Of a DNA stretch of 64,000 nt, positions 51,387 through 59,653 are shown in pieces. The stretch is from Lachnospiraceae bacterium (GTDB lineage Bacteria; Bacillota; Clostridia; Lachnospirales; Lachnospiraceae), in NCBI GenBank assembly GCA_017503735.1, contig JAFVSN010000038.1, positions 100,121 through 164,120 on the forward strand, written 5' to 3'. The notes beneath the pieces were generated by a model, which was not told the origin of the DNA, ran no database searches, and was given only the letters and a program-made list of their open reading frames with translations. Numbering within the stretch: the stretch's first letter is position 1; each line of letters starts with the position of its first letter. The translations under genes were made by a program, and so were the position numbers.

Positions 51387-52133
51387 TTAAAAATAATGTT
51401 TTCGTATTGCATTAAGACAGTATCCAATAAAATAATAAGAACATCTCCAAAATGGAAGCCGCTCTACTTTTCTACAGTTTTCCCAATGATTGGTCGCTGC
51501 CTTCCATTTGTCATTAGAAATAGAATTCTCTACTTTACGATAACACACAAGACTCTCATTTAAACCATACGCAATAAAACCACTCCTTAATAACTTTGCC
51601 CATGTCATTGAATCTAAATCTTTTCTTAGATTCACCATTCTAAAATCATATCCGATTTTTTCTAAATCCAACATTGTAGCCGAAGTACCAATTACAGTAT
51701 TTCGCATATACTGTCCATAATTCTGTGACTTCGGCGCGCGAATAACCTTGTTACCTTTTTCACGGATTATCTCGTAAGCAGAAAAAGTAAATGCATACCC
51801 ATTCTGTAACATAAAATCCATGTGCTTCTGCAATTTTTCCGGTTTCCAAAAATCATCCGCGTCTAAAAACGCTAGCACGGAACCATGTGACAGTTCAATT
51901 GCCGTATTCATTGCAACTGCCACGCCTGAATTTTTATCCAACCGATGATAGATGATACGAGAATCTGTCAAATATTTTGCAATTATCTCTCCTGTCGCAT
52001 CTTTAGAACCATCATCAACAATAACCATCTCCCAGTTCGTATAGGTTTGCTTCAATACACTTTCTATGGCTGATGCAATATACTCTTCTGCATTATATGC
52101 AGGAACAATCACTGAAACTAATCTGTTTTTCAT
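51387..52133 (-). CDS. Family 2 glycosyltransferase
   Basis: A 248-residue GT2 enzyme: VSVIVPAYNAEEYIASAIES, NWEMVIVDDGSKDATGEI, RLDKNSGVAVAMNTAI, SVLAFLDADDFWKPEKL with the DAD metal motif, and a short C-terminal region rich in aromatic and basic residues. It likely transfers one sugar onto the lipid-linked unit, possibly an early one since it is next to the priming transferase gene. The ATG has an AGGAGG site. Confidence 0.93.
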   Translation of the reverse strand: MKNRLVSVIVPAYNAEEYIASAIESVLKQTYTNWEMVIVDDGSKDATGEIIAKYLTDSRIIYHRLDKNSGVAVAMNTAIELSHGSVLAFLDADDFWKPEKLQKHMDFMLQNGYAFTFSAYEIIREKGNKVIRAPKSQNYGQYMRNTVIGTSATMLDLEKIGYDFRMVNLRKDLDSMTWAKLLRSGFIAYGLNESLVCYRKVENSISNDKWKAATNHWENCRKVERLPFWRCSYYFIGYCLNAIRKHYF

Positions 52134-52173
52134 CGTATCCTTGCCTCCTAATTTTCCTCGCTTCCGTTCCCCT

Positions 52174-52890
52174 CTAATACTTTCTTTTCATATAGTTCTC
52201 TAACATCTTCCTAACTTCTATATTCCTTTCATCATAATCATTTTTGCTGATTTTTCCCATTCGCAACAAATAATCCCCAAAATCCTCCGCGGTTTCCATC
52301 CCTTCTGCCGAAATCCCTTCCTTTGCAAAAACCGACTTCACCGTCCCTAATATTATTTTCACATCATTCCAAAAAGAAATGTGATTGACATACTCAATAT
52401 CATAAGCCAGCTTTTCTTCCCATGTAATGGAATTCCTTCCTTTTACTTGTGCAAGCCCGGTCAAGCCCTGACGAACTTCATGCCTACGATTCTGCTCTGG
52501 TGTCATAAATACCATATCCCGTACAAGCTGTGGTCTCGGTCCTACAATGCTCATGTCTCCCTTTAGAATGTTAAACAGTTCCGGAAGCTCGTCCAGACTG
52601 GTAGCGCGCAATTTTTTTCCGAAGCTCGTCAATCGTACTTCATCCGGCAATAACTTCCCTTCCGCATCCATCTCGTTTGTCATACTGCGGAACTTGTACA
52701 TCCGAAATAGCTTCCCGTTCTTCCCCGGTCTGATTTGACAAAAAAGCACCGGACCTCCCAACTTTATCTTTACCAACAATGCAGTAATCAAAATCACCGG
52801 ACTTAAGATAATAATCGCAAGCAAGGATAACAAAAAATCCAAACATCGTTTTATGCACTTTTCATATATCCCTACTTTGCGCTTCTGCAT
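52174..52890 (-). CDS. Priming phosphoglycosyl transferase (PglC/WcaJ-like, monotopic)
   Basis: The 238-residue enzyme transfers a sugar-1-phosphate from a UDP-sugar to undecaprenyl phosphate, starting the repeat unit. It has the single re-entrant membrane helix (residues 16-40: LDFLLSLLAIIILSPVILIT), GPVLFCQIRPGKNGKLFRMYKFRSM, the catalytic region ATSLDELPELFNILKGDMSIVGPRPQL with its Asp-Glu pair, and GLTGLAQVKGRN. It lacks the extra N-terminal membrane domain of WbaP-type enzymes. A roughly 50-residue C-terminal tail follows the core. Located beside a PglE-like transaminase, its likely donor is an amino-dideoxy sugar such as UDP-diNAcBac. Confidence 0.93.
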   Translation of the reverse strand: MQKRKVGIYEKCIKRCLDFLLSLLAIIILSPVILITALLVKIKLGGPVLFCQIRPGKNGKLFRMYKFRSMTNEMDAEGKLLPDEVRLTSFGKKLRATSLDELPELFNILKGDMSIVGPRPQLVRDMVFMTPEQNRRHEVRQGLTGLAQVKGRNSITWEEKLAYDIEYVNHISFWNDVKIILGTVKSVFAKEGISAEGMETAEDFGDYLLRMGKISKNDYDERNIEVRKMLENYMKRKY

Positions 52891-52906
52891 CCTTTTCTCC
52901 TACTCT

Positions 52907-54097
52907 CTACTCAAAACAGCTTTTCACAATTTCTATTACAATCTTCTGCTGTTCCTCGGTCATCTTAATATCGCTCGGCAAACACAATCCTCTGTCAAAG
53001 ATATCTGCACCTACGTCCGTTCCATTTGCAGTCACAAACAAATTGTTCTTGCAAATCGGCTGCAAATGCATCGGCTTCCATATCGGTCTGCCCTCTACGT
53101 TATACTCAGCAAGTCTCTCCAAAATCTCCGTCGGACAACTTTTTCCCGGTTCACTCTCATAAGAAGCCTCTGTAGCCGTTCTTACCTGCTTACACATGGC
53201 CTCCTTATTGATTATCACACAGGACAACCAAAAATTCGGCTTCATACTATCCTCCATGTAGGGATTCATCTGCACCGGAAGACCTTTAAAGCCTTCCTTA
53301 TAACGCATATAAATTTCTTTTTTCCTTGCAATATGCTCTTCTAAATGAAGCAATTGACCTCTTCCGATTCCGGCTAAGATATTCGACATTCGGTAGTTAT
53401 ATCCATACTCCTCATGCTGATACCACGGAGCATTTTCTCTTGCTTGTGTGGACCACTTGCGCGCCTTATCCGCAGCATCCTTATCGTCTGTCAGTAACAT
53501 TCCTCCACCGGAGGTCGTAATAATCTTGTTTCCGTTAAAACTGATAGCATTGTATGCACCGAATGTACCGGTCTGGATGCCTTTATAAGTAGCTCCCAGA
53601 GACTCCGCAGCATCCTCAATCAGCACTGCATTGTACTTCTTGCAAATAGTCTGTATCTCATCCAGCTTTGCCGGAGTACCGTACAAATTTGCCACAACAA
53701 CCGCCTTTGCATCCGGATACAACTGAAATGCCTTTTCCAAAGCCAACGGGTCCATGTTCCAAGTATCATATTCCGTATCAATAAATATCTGCTCGCCCTT
53801 TTCATACGCCACCGGATTTACCGTTGCCGCAAAGGTCATATCGGAACACATTACTTTATCTCCCGGCTGTATTCCGGCAAGCTTGACTGCAAGATGAAGT
53901 GCCGCAGTTCCTGCAGATAATGCTACTGCATACTTACATCCAACTTTCTCACAAATTCCCTTTTCTAACGCATCTAAGTTTGCTCCTACCGTAGATACCC
54001 AATTGGTATCAAACGCTTCCTTTACGTAAGCCTGCTCTTCCCCGTGCATGGTAGGTGTTGCAAGCCAGAGCTTTGATTCAAATCTCTCAAAAGACAT
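52907..54097 (-). CDS. PglE-like UDP-4-keto-6-deoxy-GlcNAc aminotransferase
   Basis: A 396-residue DegT-family PLP enzyme: NWVSTVGANLDALEKGICEKVGCKYAVALSAGTAAL, VMCSDMTFAATVNPV, VVVANLYGTPAKLDEI, LIEDAAESLGATYKG, the PLP lysine in SFNGNKIITTSGGGML, and NYRMSNILAGIGRGQL. Of known groups it best fits PglE, which aminates C4 of UDP-4-keto-6-deoxy-GlcNAc on the way to diNAcBac. The required 4,6-dehydratase (PglF) and N-acetyltransferase (PglD) are not in this locus, so they must be elsewhere or the route differs. It precedes the priming transferase. Confidence 0.88.
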   Translation of the reverse strand: MSFERFESKLWLATPTMHGEEQAYVKEAFDTNWVSTVGANLDALEKGICEKVGCKYAVALSAGTAALHLAVKLAGIQPGDKVMCSDMTFAATVNPVAYEKGEQIFIDTEYDTWNMDPLALEKAFQLYPDAKAVVVANLYGTPAKLDEIQTICKKYNAVLIEDAAESLGATYKGIQTGTFGAYNAISFNGNKIITTSGGGMLLTDDKDAADKARKWSTQARENAPWYQHEEYGYNYRMSNILAGIGRGQLLHLEEHIARKKEIYMRYKEGFKGLPVQMNPYMEDSMKPNFWLSCVIINKEAMCKQVRTATEASYESEPGKSCPTEILERLAEYNVEGRPIWKPMHLQPICKNNLFVTANGTDVGADIFDRGLCLPSDIKMTEEQQKIVIEIVKSCFE

Positions 54098-54115
54098 GTC
54101 AACCTCTCCAACAAC

Positions 54116-55063
54116 TTATTCCATAATATCCATCTGAAACTCTTCTTTATAAATCCAATCTGTTCCACCATTTCCGTAGCTTCCTGCTCTTACATAAGCA
54201 AACAAATATTCCGGCAATTCAAGAGAAACTACATAGTATGTTTTTTCTCCATTCACAAACCGATGAGAATCATTTAAATAAATCTCATAATAGTCGTACC
54301 CTCTTTCCATATACTGTTCCGTTCTATCTTCCGGAATCTGTTCTCCGTGTAGAGGGTATATAAGCACCGGTACACTCGGTGTACTGTTCAAGCCTTCGAA
54401 TTGTTTTCCATCTAAAATCCAATACATTGTTCCTTTGCATTCGTATGTCCAACCACCCTTCTCCATATCATACCCATAAAGACTCCCATTATCTATAACT
54501 TCCCTTATCTCCGTTTCTTCTATCTCCGGCTTCACAAATTCTTCCGGACGATATCGATAAAGCTCCCCGCTGTATATATATCGATTGGTGGTTATCTTTT
54601 TTTGTTGTACCTGATTATCTTCTCCTTCATATTCAAGCACAATAAGAATCTCATAGCTTACATCACTTCGCAACTCTTCATCTTTTAGTTTTGCAGAAAA
54701 TCCCGTTTTTCCAAAATCATACCCATCTTCTACAATACTGTCTACATCTGTTCTCTCTGTACAATTCGCCTGAATTACAATATCTTCTTCGGTCCCACTT
54801 GATTTCAATACAATATAAGTGCTTTGATTCTTCGAATCCCTGCGAAGTGCCCAACCCTCTATTAGCAACGCTCCGTCTTTTACACTTACTTGCTCTATTT
54901 GGCTAAGTACATCACGGTCAAGTTCTACCTTTAATCCCCTTACCTCATCCTCTTTTAAATCTTTATCAATCTTACCTCTGGCAACAAAATACCCTCCCCA
55001 TATCAGGCAAACCAACACCACACAAATCAACGTATGCCATATTGTCGTTTTTTTCTGTTCCAT
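54116..55063 (-). CDS. Membrane-anchored extracytoplasmic protein of unknown function
   Basis: The 315-residue protein has a short basic start, one membrane helix at about 9-29 (IWHTLICVVLVCLIWGGYFV), then an exported acidic domain with beta-rich character. Segments such as VKDGALLIEGWALRRDSKN and GYDFGKTGFSAKL suggest an immunoglobulin-like or sandwich fold, and YYEIYLNDSHRF and AYVRAGSYGNGGTDWIY occur near the end. No catalytic motif was recognised. It lies between the chain-length regulator and the PglE-like gene, so a role in polymer assembly or attachment at the cell surface is plausible but unproven. Confidence 0.75.
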   Translation of the reverse strand: MEQKKTTIWHTLICVVLVCLIWGGYFVARGKIDKDLKEDEVRGLKVELDRDVLSQIEQVSVKDGALLIEGWALRRDSKNQSTYIVLKSSGTEEDIVIQANCTERTDVDSIVEDGYDFGKTGFSAKLKDEELRSDVSYEILIVLEYEGEDNQVQQKKITTNRYIYSGELYRYRPEEFVKPEIEETEIREVIDNGSLYGYDMEKGGWTYECKGTMYWILDGKQFEGLNSTPSVPVLIYPLHGEQIPEDRTEQYMERGYDYYEIYLNDSHRFVNGEKTYYVVSLELPEYLFAYVRAGSYGNGGTDWIYKEEFQMDIME

Positions 55064-55090
55064 ACCGTTCCCTCTGTTTCTGAAAAGACT

Positions 55091-56515
55091 TTACACCATC
55101 GCATCCACTTCCGTCAGTACCACTGCCACTAACGGCTTCTTTAATTCCTCTACCTGTGCCTTGATCTGATATACGGTTTCCCGCTTACTGTATTCCTGTT
55201 TTGCCACCAGTACCACACCGTCCGCAAAGAGGATGCTGTCGATGGCTCCGGCGGAAAGCACCGGGTTTCCGGCTACGCTAAACTGTACCCGTCTGGCACC
55301 TTTTTCTTTCCCCATTTCTTCTGCCAAAGCAGCCAGCTCCTCTGCCGGCAAATCGCCCACTAAGGTCAGCTTCGGCTCCGTAGTGTCAAAGGAAAGCTTT
55401 GCCGCTTCCCCGATTTGCTTTGTGGCGGCGGACAAACGGGTTTCGTACTCGCCCGCTTCCACGTTTCCAAGGAACCACCTTCCGATTAAACGGTCCACCC
55501 AGGCAAACGGCTTCTTCTTGTAGGTACGCGGAAGCTCTGCCACATAGACCTCCCAGCCTTGGAACTCGTCCTTATCCTGTACCAGCTTGGACAAAAGATA
55601 TCCTACGCCGTAAAATGCCAGAATCAAAAATCCGATTACAAGCCCGGTAATGATTGCCACCTTGATACCTGCCTTTACCGCAGCACGTCTTCCGATAATC
55701 GGAGACTCGATTTCTACTTTATCCCGTTCCCATTCCAACTGCTCGAATTTCTTTGCAGTCAGGGCAGTATTTAAGTCCGAAACTTCCTGCTGATTGTCTT
55801 TCTGCATCTGCTCCAGCTCATAGTTGATCTGGGAATAAACCGCACTGTTGGTAGTCAACAGCTTGTACGTTCCGACACTGGCTTCAATCTCGGTCTGCTT
55901 TGCACGCATTCCTTCTTCCACCAGACGAAGCAGGTTCTGACACTCTGCCTCGGAAACGCCTCGTACCGAGAAGTGGATCAGGAAGTTTGCGGTATCCACT
56001 GTCCCCTCTAAAATCTCCCGCAGATAACGAATCTCCATCGGTGCATCCAACCGGTCAATCACATACTGATACAACTCCCCATTGGTAATATAGGTACTAT
56101 ATACCCGCACAATCTGGTTTGCCGGGTTCTGGTTCTGATAGGTCAGCTCCGGCATAATCTGCCAGTCCGTTTCCACATAAAAATCCACCGACCCTCTCCA
56201 TTCGTTGTACGGGTCAATCTTCATGAGGACGGATTTCTCGTTGTACTCCTTCTGTTGCTGCATGGAAGTTTGTAGGCTGTCCATACTCTTACGGATTACC
56301 TCACCTCTTTGCTGATACAACGCCAGCTCGCCTTCGTACTCCGTCTGACGTTCTGCCACCACTTCCGGATCATGCACCTTTACAAATTCCACCGTACACT
56401 TGGTGCCGCCGATCACTGCTGCGCCGATAAAAGCCGCCACCACAGCTATTCTCCAGTTTTTACATGCTTTATAAAATAAACGTTTTAAGTTGATTTCCTT
56501 TTCTTGTTCGTTCAT
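55091..56515 (-). CDS. Wzz-like chain-length regulator with a degenerate tyrosine-kinase-like C-terminus
   Basis: A 474-residue polysaccharide co-polymerase. Membrane helices lie at about 22-40 and 281-308; between them is an external domain with coiled-coil segments (about 190-265). The cytosolic C-terminus (about 316-474) resembles a CpsD/Wzc-type BY-kinase in its last part (ADGVVLVAKQEYSKRETVYQ, PLVAVVLTEVDAM). At the place of the Walker A loop it reads LTLVGDLPAEEL with no GKS/T, and no Tyr cluster is seen. It therefore looks like a fused pseudo-kinase that may scaffold assembly without phosphorylating. The ATG at 56515 with a GGAGG site is preferred to a far upstream start. It is the first gene of the polysaccharide locus. 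Confidence 0.85.
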   Translation of the reverse strand: MNEQEKEINLKRLFYKACKNWRIAVVAAFIGAAVIGGTKCTVEFVKVHDPEVVAERQTEYEGELALYQQRGEVIRKSMDSLQTSMQQQKEYNEKSVLMKIDPYNEWRGSVDFYVETDWQIMPELTYQNQNPANQIVRVYSTYITNGELYQYVIDRLDAPMEIRYLREILEGTVDTANFLIHFSVRGVSEAECQNLLRLVEEGMRAKQTEIEASVGTYKLLTTNSAVYSQINYELEQMQKDNQQEVSDLNTALTAKKFEQLEWERDKVEIESPIIGRRAAVKAGIKVAIITGLVIGFLILAFYGVGYLLSKLVQDKDEFQGWEVYVAELPRTYKKKPFAWVDRLIGRWFLGNVEAGEYETRLSAATKQIGEAAKLSFDTTEPKLTLVGDLPAEELAALAEEMGKEKGARRVQFSVAGNPVLSAGAIDSILFADGVVLVAKQEYSKRETVYQIKAQVEELKKPLVAVVLTEVDAMV

Positions 56516-56771
56516 CTGTGCCTCCGTTTTTTCGATTTCCAAGGTTTTGGGTACACAAAATAACCCATCGTTTATTTTATCACAATTGCTCCGAAAGAAC
56601 AACCTTTTTCTCGTTTTTTCTACTCTGGGAATAACCGGATATTGCAGGGAGGAACCGTTGTATTTCTTTTTCTTTAACAAACCCACTCAAACCCTTTGAT
56701 TTTACCGGCTTTTCCGGCATTTAAATCCCCTTTTTTCCTTTGTTTATTTTACACAAATTTCTTAAATTTTT

Positions 56772-56787
56772 TTGGCACATATGCCAA
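56772..56787. promoter_or_regulatory. Perfect inverted repeat, candidate operator
   Basis: TTGGCA-CATA-TGCCAA is a 16-base perfect palindrome centred between the polysaccharide locus and the divergent small ORF. It suits a dimeric repressor or activator. It is also close to a T-run, so a weak terminator is possible. Confidence 0.5.
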
Positions 56788-56829
56788 GTTGTTTTCTCCT
56801 CTCCTCCCGTGATATAATTGATTTAAGAC

Positions 56830-56858
56830 TTTACACTTTACAAAATCCGTTTTATAAT
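56830..56858 (+). promoter_or_regulatory. Promoter of the 50-residue ORF
   Basis: TTTACA (56830-56835) and TATAAT (56853-56858) with 17-base spacing, about 48 bases upstream of the ORF. Confidence 0.7.
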
Positions 56859-56905
56859 ATAGATATACACGACTCTATAGAAGGACGGTGAAAGGAATGG
56901 ACTAT

Positions 56906-57058
56906 ATGCCTACTGATATGCAATATAAAGACGGTCTGCGAAAGGACAAATTTCTTAACGACTTAATCATTGAAGCAATAAAAAAAGGGGAACATGAAAA
57001 AGCTCTGGAATATTTAGAAAAAGATAATGAGCGTATCGAAAAAGCTTTAGAAGAATAA
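56906..57058 (+). CDS. Small acidic/basic helical protein (50 residues)
   Basis: The frame begins MPTDMQYKDGLRKDKFLNDL and ends in KALEE at 57058. It is almost entirely helix-forming and charged, with IIEAIKKGEHEKALEYLEKDNERIEKAL as an amphipathic stretch. A GAAAGGA site fits the ATG at 56906 better than an ATG nine bases upstream. A near-consensus promoter precedes it and a hairpin follows. The family is not recognised, though short proteins like this (protein phosphatase/kinase regulators or small CopG-like helpers) occur in Clostridia. It is likely a real gene because of its complete signals. Confidence 0.65.
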   Translation: MPTDMQYKDGLRKDKFLNDLIIEAIKKGEHEKALEYLEKDNERIEKALEE

Positions 57059-57064
57059 CGCAAA

Positions 57065-57101
57065 AGTGCCGGTATCCGCATTTTAAAGCGGCCCCGGCAC
57101 T
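57065..57101. terminator. Hairpin terminator between the small ORF and spoVAC
   Basis: AGTGCCGG/CCGGCACT stem with an inner CCGC/GCGG hairpin. On the minus strand it is followed by TTTTG, so it mainly ends the spoVA transcript. Confidence 0.65.
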
Positions 57102-57119
57102 CTGAGTTTGCATTATATT

Positions 57120-57626
57120 TTACACCACTCCCAATACCTTCAATACCCAATAAATCAATCCCAATCCCCAACTGGTGAGAATCCCGTACAGGATCACCGG
57201 TCCCGCAATGGTAAAGATTTTACAGCCGATACCGAAGACCTGACCTTCTTTGCTGTACTCGATGGCGGATGCTGTCACGGAGTTGGCAAAGCCGGTAATC
57301 GGCACCACGCTGCCGGCACCGGCATATTTGGTCAGTTTCTGATACAGATTCAGACCGGTAAAGAGTGCCGACAGTAACACCAGGGTAATGGTCACGTACA
57401 AGGCCGCATCTTCTTTGCTTGCCCCCAGGTTCTGATACCAATTGATCAGTACCTGTCCCAGGGTGCAGATTGCACCGCCTACTACAAAGGCCCAGGCAAT
57501 GTTAATCCAGGGATTGTGCTTCGGTGTTATTTTCTCCACATACTGATTGTATTTTTCATCCCGTTTTGTGGCATCGGTTTCTTTTACCACCTCATGTATC
57601 ATCCGTTTTCTTTGTTTCTCGTCCAT
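57120..57626 (-). CDS. spoVAC: Stage V sporulation protein AC
   Basis: SpoVAC is the mechanosensitive membrane subunit of the SpoVA channel for dipicolinic acid. The 168-residue protein has a charged N-terminus, then membrane segments INIAWAFVVGGAICTLGQVLI, ALYVTITLVLLSALFTGLNLYQ, the AGAGSVVPITGFANSVTASAIEY motif shared with SpoVAE, and a C-terminal IYWVLKV helix. It is the last gene of the spoIIA-sigF-spoVA run on the minus strand and is followed by a hairpin. In Bacillus it would continue into spoVAD and spoVAE; here those genes are 46 kb away. Confidence 0.95.
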   Translation of the reverse strand: MDEKQRKRMIHEVVKETDATKRDEKYNQYVEKITPKHNPWINIAWAFVVGGAICTLGQVLINWYQNLGASKEDAALYVTITLVLLSALFTGLNLYQKLTKYAGAGSVVPITGFANSVTASAIEYSKEGQVFGIGCKIFTIAGPVILYGILTSWGLGLIYWVLKVLGVV

Positions 57627-57641
57627 CTATTTCTTCCTTTC

Positions 57642-58070
57642 TTACTTCCCAACCGCCAAGATCAGCTGATACCATGCTCCAAATCCTTTTCCCAAGGCAA
57701 AGGCAAGGACCAGGTAGGGCATTCCCACCGTCAACTTAATCCGTCTTGTCATGACCGGAAATACATTTACCACTTCGGCAAGAGCTGCCGCAAGGCATCC
57801 TACGAACACACCGCAAAACAGACCGCAGAGGCTCCGCAGGATAACACCGGCCACCACCGTCCATTGAAACAAATCAAAGCCGTTGGCAAGGGTCACCCCG
57901 AATATGGCAATGGTTTCATACAGCATAATATGCTTTGCGGTTTTGGTTCCCGCTGCCAGTCGCGTTACCACCCCCACGGTGGTGATGAACGCAAAGAGTC
58001 CCGCCGCCACCGCCGCACCGAAGGAAATCCCCAGTAAATAGTACACCACTGTTCTTACGGTCTCATGCAT
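57642..58070 (-). CDS. spoVAB: Stage V sporulation protein AB
   Basis: A 142-residue integral membrane protein with four to five helices (YYLLGISFGAAVAAGLFAF; IMLYETIAIFGVTLANGF; ILRSLCGLFCGVFVGCLAAALAEV; MPYLVLAFALGKG) and the RRIKLT loop. SpoVAB is part of the SpoVA complex in the inner forespore membrane, needed for dipicolinic acid import. Its ATG overlaps the spoVAA stop by eight bases, and spoVAC follows 15 bases after its stop, so all three are translated together. Confidence 0.93.
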   Translation of the reverse strand: MHETVRTVVYYLLGISFGAAVAAGLFAFITTVGVVTRLAAGTKTAKHIMLYETIAIFGVTLANGFDLFQWTVVAGVILRSLCGLFCGVFVGCLAAALAEVVNVFPVMTRRIKLTVGMPYLVLAFALGKGFGAWYQLILAVGK

Positions 58071-58698
58071 TTTCCTTCTTCCCCTCTCTGGCGGCGTTTT
58101 CTATAATTGTAGAATTCACATCTTTCTCATATTGCCGCATCTGCACCTGCAGCGGGGTAGGATCGCTGTCGATTTTTTTCCGCAAAAAGTGGTTAAAGAA
58201 CAGGATGATGCCCAAAGGAAGACCGATGCTGTAGCCGATTTCCAGTTCTCCCGGCGTACTTCGTTCCGCCCCTTCCGTCAAGCGGTAAATCATAGGGAAT
58301 ATTTCGTCCACGCTGGCATCCTTATTAAAGGTGACTATGGTAAATGCGGAACCGAAAAACACCGCAAGACTTACAAACAAAGCCTTGCCCCATTCCCGCG
58401 CTTTTTCGAATTTCTGCTTCTTTTCCGGTTTGTATTCCACAATAAAATCCGGTTCTCCCACAGGGGTTACGGTAAGTTCCGGGTAGGAAGTGTCTACCAG
58501 TTCCACCACCTTCATCACGGAGAATACTTTTTTCTCTTTTTCCCGGTTCGCAAAGCGGTAAAGCTCTATGGCACCCACCTTTTGCTTTATGGCCGGATCG
58601 GTTGCATACACCGTTGCCACATCGGAGAGTTTCACCCCCTGCTTTTTTACCAGAACGCTTTGGTCAAACTGTAAAAATACCGTTATTTGTTGTGACAT
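58063..58698 (-). CDS. spoVAA: Stage V sporulation protein AA
   Basis: A 211-residue protein with a soluble N-terminal domain (about 1-105: VFLQFDQSVLVKKQGVKLSDVATVYA, IELYRFANREKEKKVFSVMKVVELVDTSYPELTVTPVGEPDFIVEY) and two C-terminal membrane helices (WGKALFVSLAVFFGSAFTIV, IGYSIGLPLGIILFFNHFL). These are the two-part features of SpoVAA, the first SpoVA subunit. The ATG at 58698 has a GGGGGA site; a longer in-frame extension would overlap the preceding small gene and is not used. Confidence 0.92.
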   Translation of the reverse strand: MSQQITVFLQFDQSVLVKKQGVKLSDVATVYATDPAIKQKVGAIELYRFANREKEKKVFSVMKVVELVDTSYPELTVTPVGEPDFIVEYKPEKKQKFEKAREWGKALFVSLAVFFGSAFTIVTFNKDASVDEIFPMIYRLTEGAERSTPGELEIGYSIGLPLGIILFFNHFLRKKIDSDPTPLQVQMRQYEKDVNSTIIENAAREGKKENA

Positions 58699-58868
58699 AG
58701 CCGTTCCCCCTGCCAAGGATTGTCTGCAATCCGCATATACGCTTCTCTGTATACCAGAACACCGTCCGGAGCTTCTGCCGGCTTCCGGATAAACCACACA
58801 AGAAGAAGAATTACCGCAAAAAGGACTACGGCTGCCAAAACCAAAAGTATTCTTTGCTTTATCGTCAC
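58683..58868 (-). CDS. Small single-helix membrane protein between sigF and spoVAA
   Basis: A 61-residue protein with one strong membrane helix at about 7-27 (LLVLAAVVLFAVILLLVWFI) and a short exported tail with Trp and Tyr. It uses a GTG start with an AAGGA site at short spacing, and its end overlaps spoVAA by 16 bases. No name is known to me. Its placement inside the sporulation operon suggests a forespore-membrane protein. The frame could alternatively be non-coding spacer, but overlap with spoVAA and the clean hydrophobic profile argue for a gene. Confidence 0.55.
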   Translation of the reverse strand: MTIKQRILLVLAAVVLFAVILLLVWFIRKPAEAPDGVLVYREAYMRIADNPWQGERLCHNK

Positions 58869-58924
58869 GTTTCCTTCACCGCCTTTCTTACTGCTGACGG
58901 AAGTATGTGCCGTTTCTGCAAATA

Positions 58925-59638
58925 CTATGCAAGCAGCGTCCGCATTCGTTGTAATATTTTCTTTTCCAACCGACTCACTTGTACCTGACTGACACCAAGG
59001 ATTCCGGCAATTTCCGTTTGGGTTTTGTTTTGAAAATAACGCAGGTGAATCAGTTCCCGTTCTTCTTCTTTTAATTCCAGAAGTAACTGTTTCATAACCA
59101 GATGATTCACAATTTGCTCCGTGGCATCCTCGGTTCCCGGAAGCCGCTCCGCCAGCGTTCCTTCCGTTCCGTCCCCCCGATTGACCGGTTTCGACAGAGA
59201 TTCCACTTCCGTACAGGCTTCCATGGCAAGTACGATATCTTCCATACTAAGCCCCGTATCCTCCGCGATTTCTTCCAGTGTGGCATCCCGGCCGAATTTC
59301 ACGGACAATCGCTCTCCCGATGCCCGCAGCTTCATATTGTTTTCTTTTAATGTTCTGCTTACCTTTATCATGCCGTCGTCCCGGAGAAATCGTTTGATTT
59401 CCCCGCTTATCATCGGTACTGCATAGGTGGAGAATTTCACATCGAAGGACACATCGAATTTGTCAATGGCTTTAATCAATCCGATGGTGCCGATTTGAAA
59501 CAAATCCTCCGCTTCACAGCCTCGCCCTAAAAAGCGTCGAACCATACTCCATACGAGTCCCACATTTTCGGTGATGAGCTGCTCCCTAGCCTGTCTGTCT
59601 CCCGCCTGGGAAAGACGTATCAGTCCGATTGTATCCAA
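58925..59638 (-). CDS. sigF: RNA polymerase sigma factor SigF (sporulation, forespore)
   Basis: Sigma F is the first forespore-specific sigma factor. The 237-residue protein has region 2 with ENVGLVWSMVRRFLGRGCEAEDLFQIGTIGLIKAIDKFD, SFDVKFSTYAVPMISGEIKRFLRD, region 3, and region 4 ELIHLRYFQNKTQTEIAGILGVSQVQVSRLEKK. It uses a TTG start with a GGAGG site seven bases upstream. It is held inactive by SpoIIAB and freed by SpoIIAA, both encoded just upstream in the canonical order. Confidence 0.96.
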   Translation of the reverse strand: MDTIGLIRLSQAGDRQAREQLITENVGLVWSMVRRFLGRGCEAEDLFQIGTIGLIKAIDKFDVSFDVKFSTYAVPMISGEIKRFLRDDGMIKVSRTLKENNMKLRASGERLSVKFGRDATLEEIAEDTGLSMEDIVLAMEACTEVESLSKPVNRGDGTEGTLAERLPGTEDATEQIVNHLVMKQLLLELKEEERELIHLRYFQNKTQTEIAGILGVSQVQVSRLEKKILQRMRTLLA

Positions 59639-59653
59639 AGGCGCTCCTCCCGT

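Larger units (their letters stand above)
56516..56905. other. Divergent control region between the polysaccharide locus and a small ORF
   Basis: This AT-rich spacer of 390 bases holds a perfect inverted repeat at 56772-56787 and a consensus plus-strand promoter at 56830-56858. A weak TAAAAT on the minus strand lies near 56750, but no good -35 for the polysaccharide operon was found. The long leader of about 230 bases could hold a processive antitermination element, but none was recognised. Confidence 0.5.
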
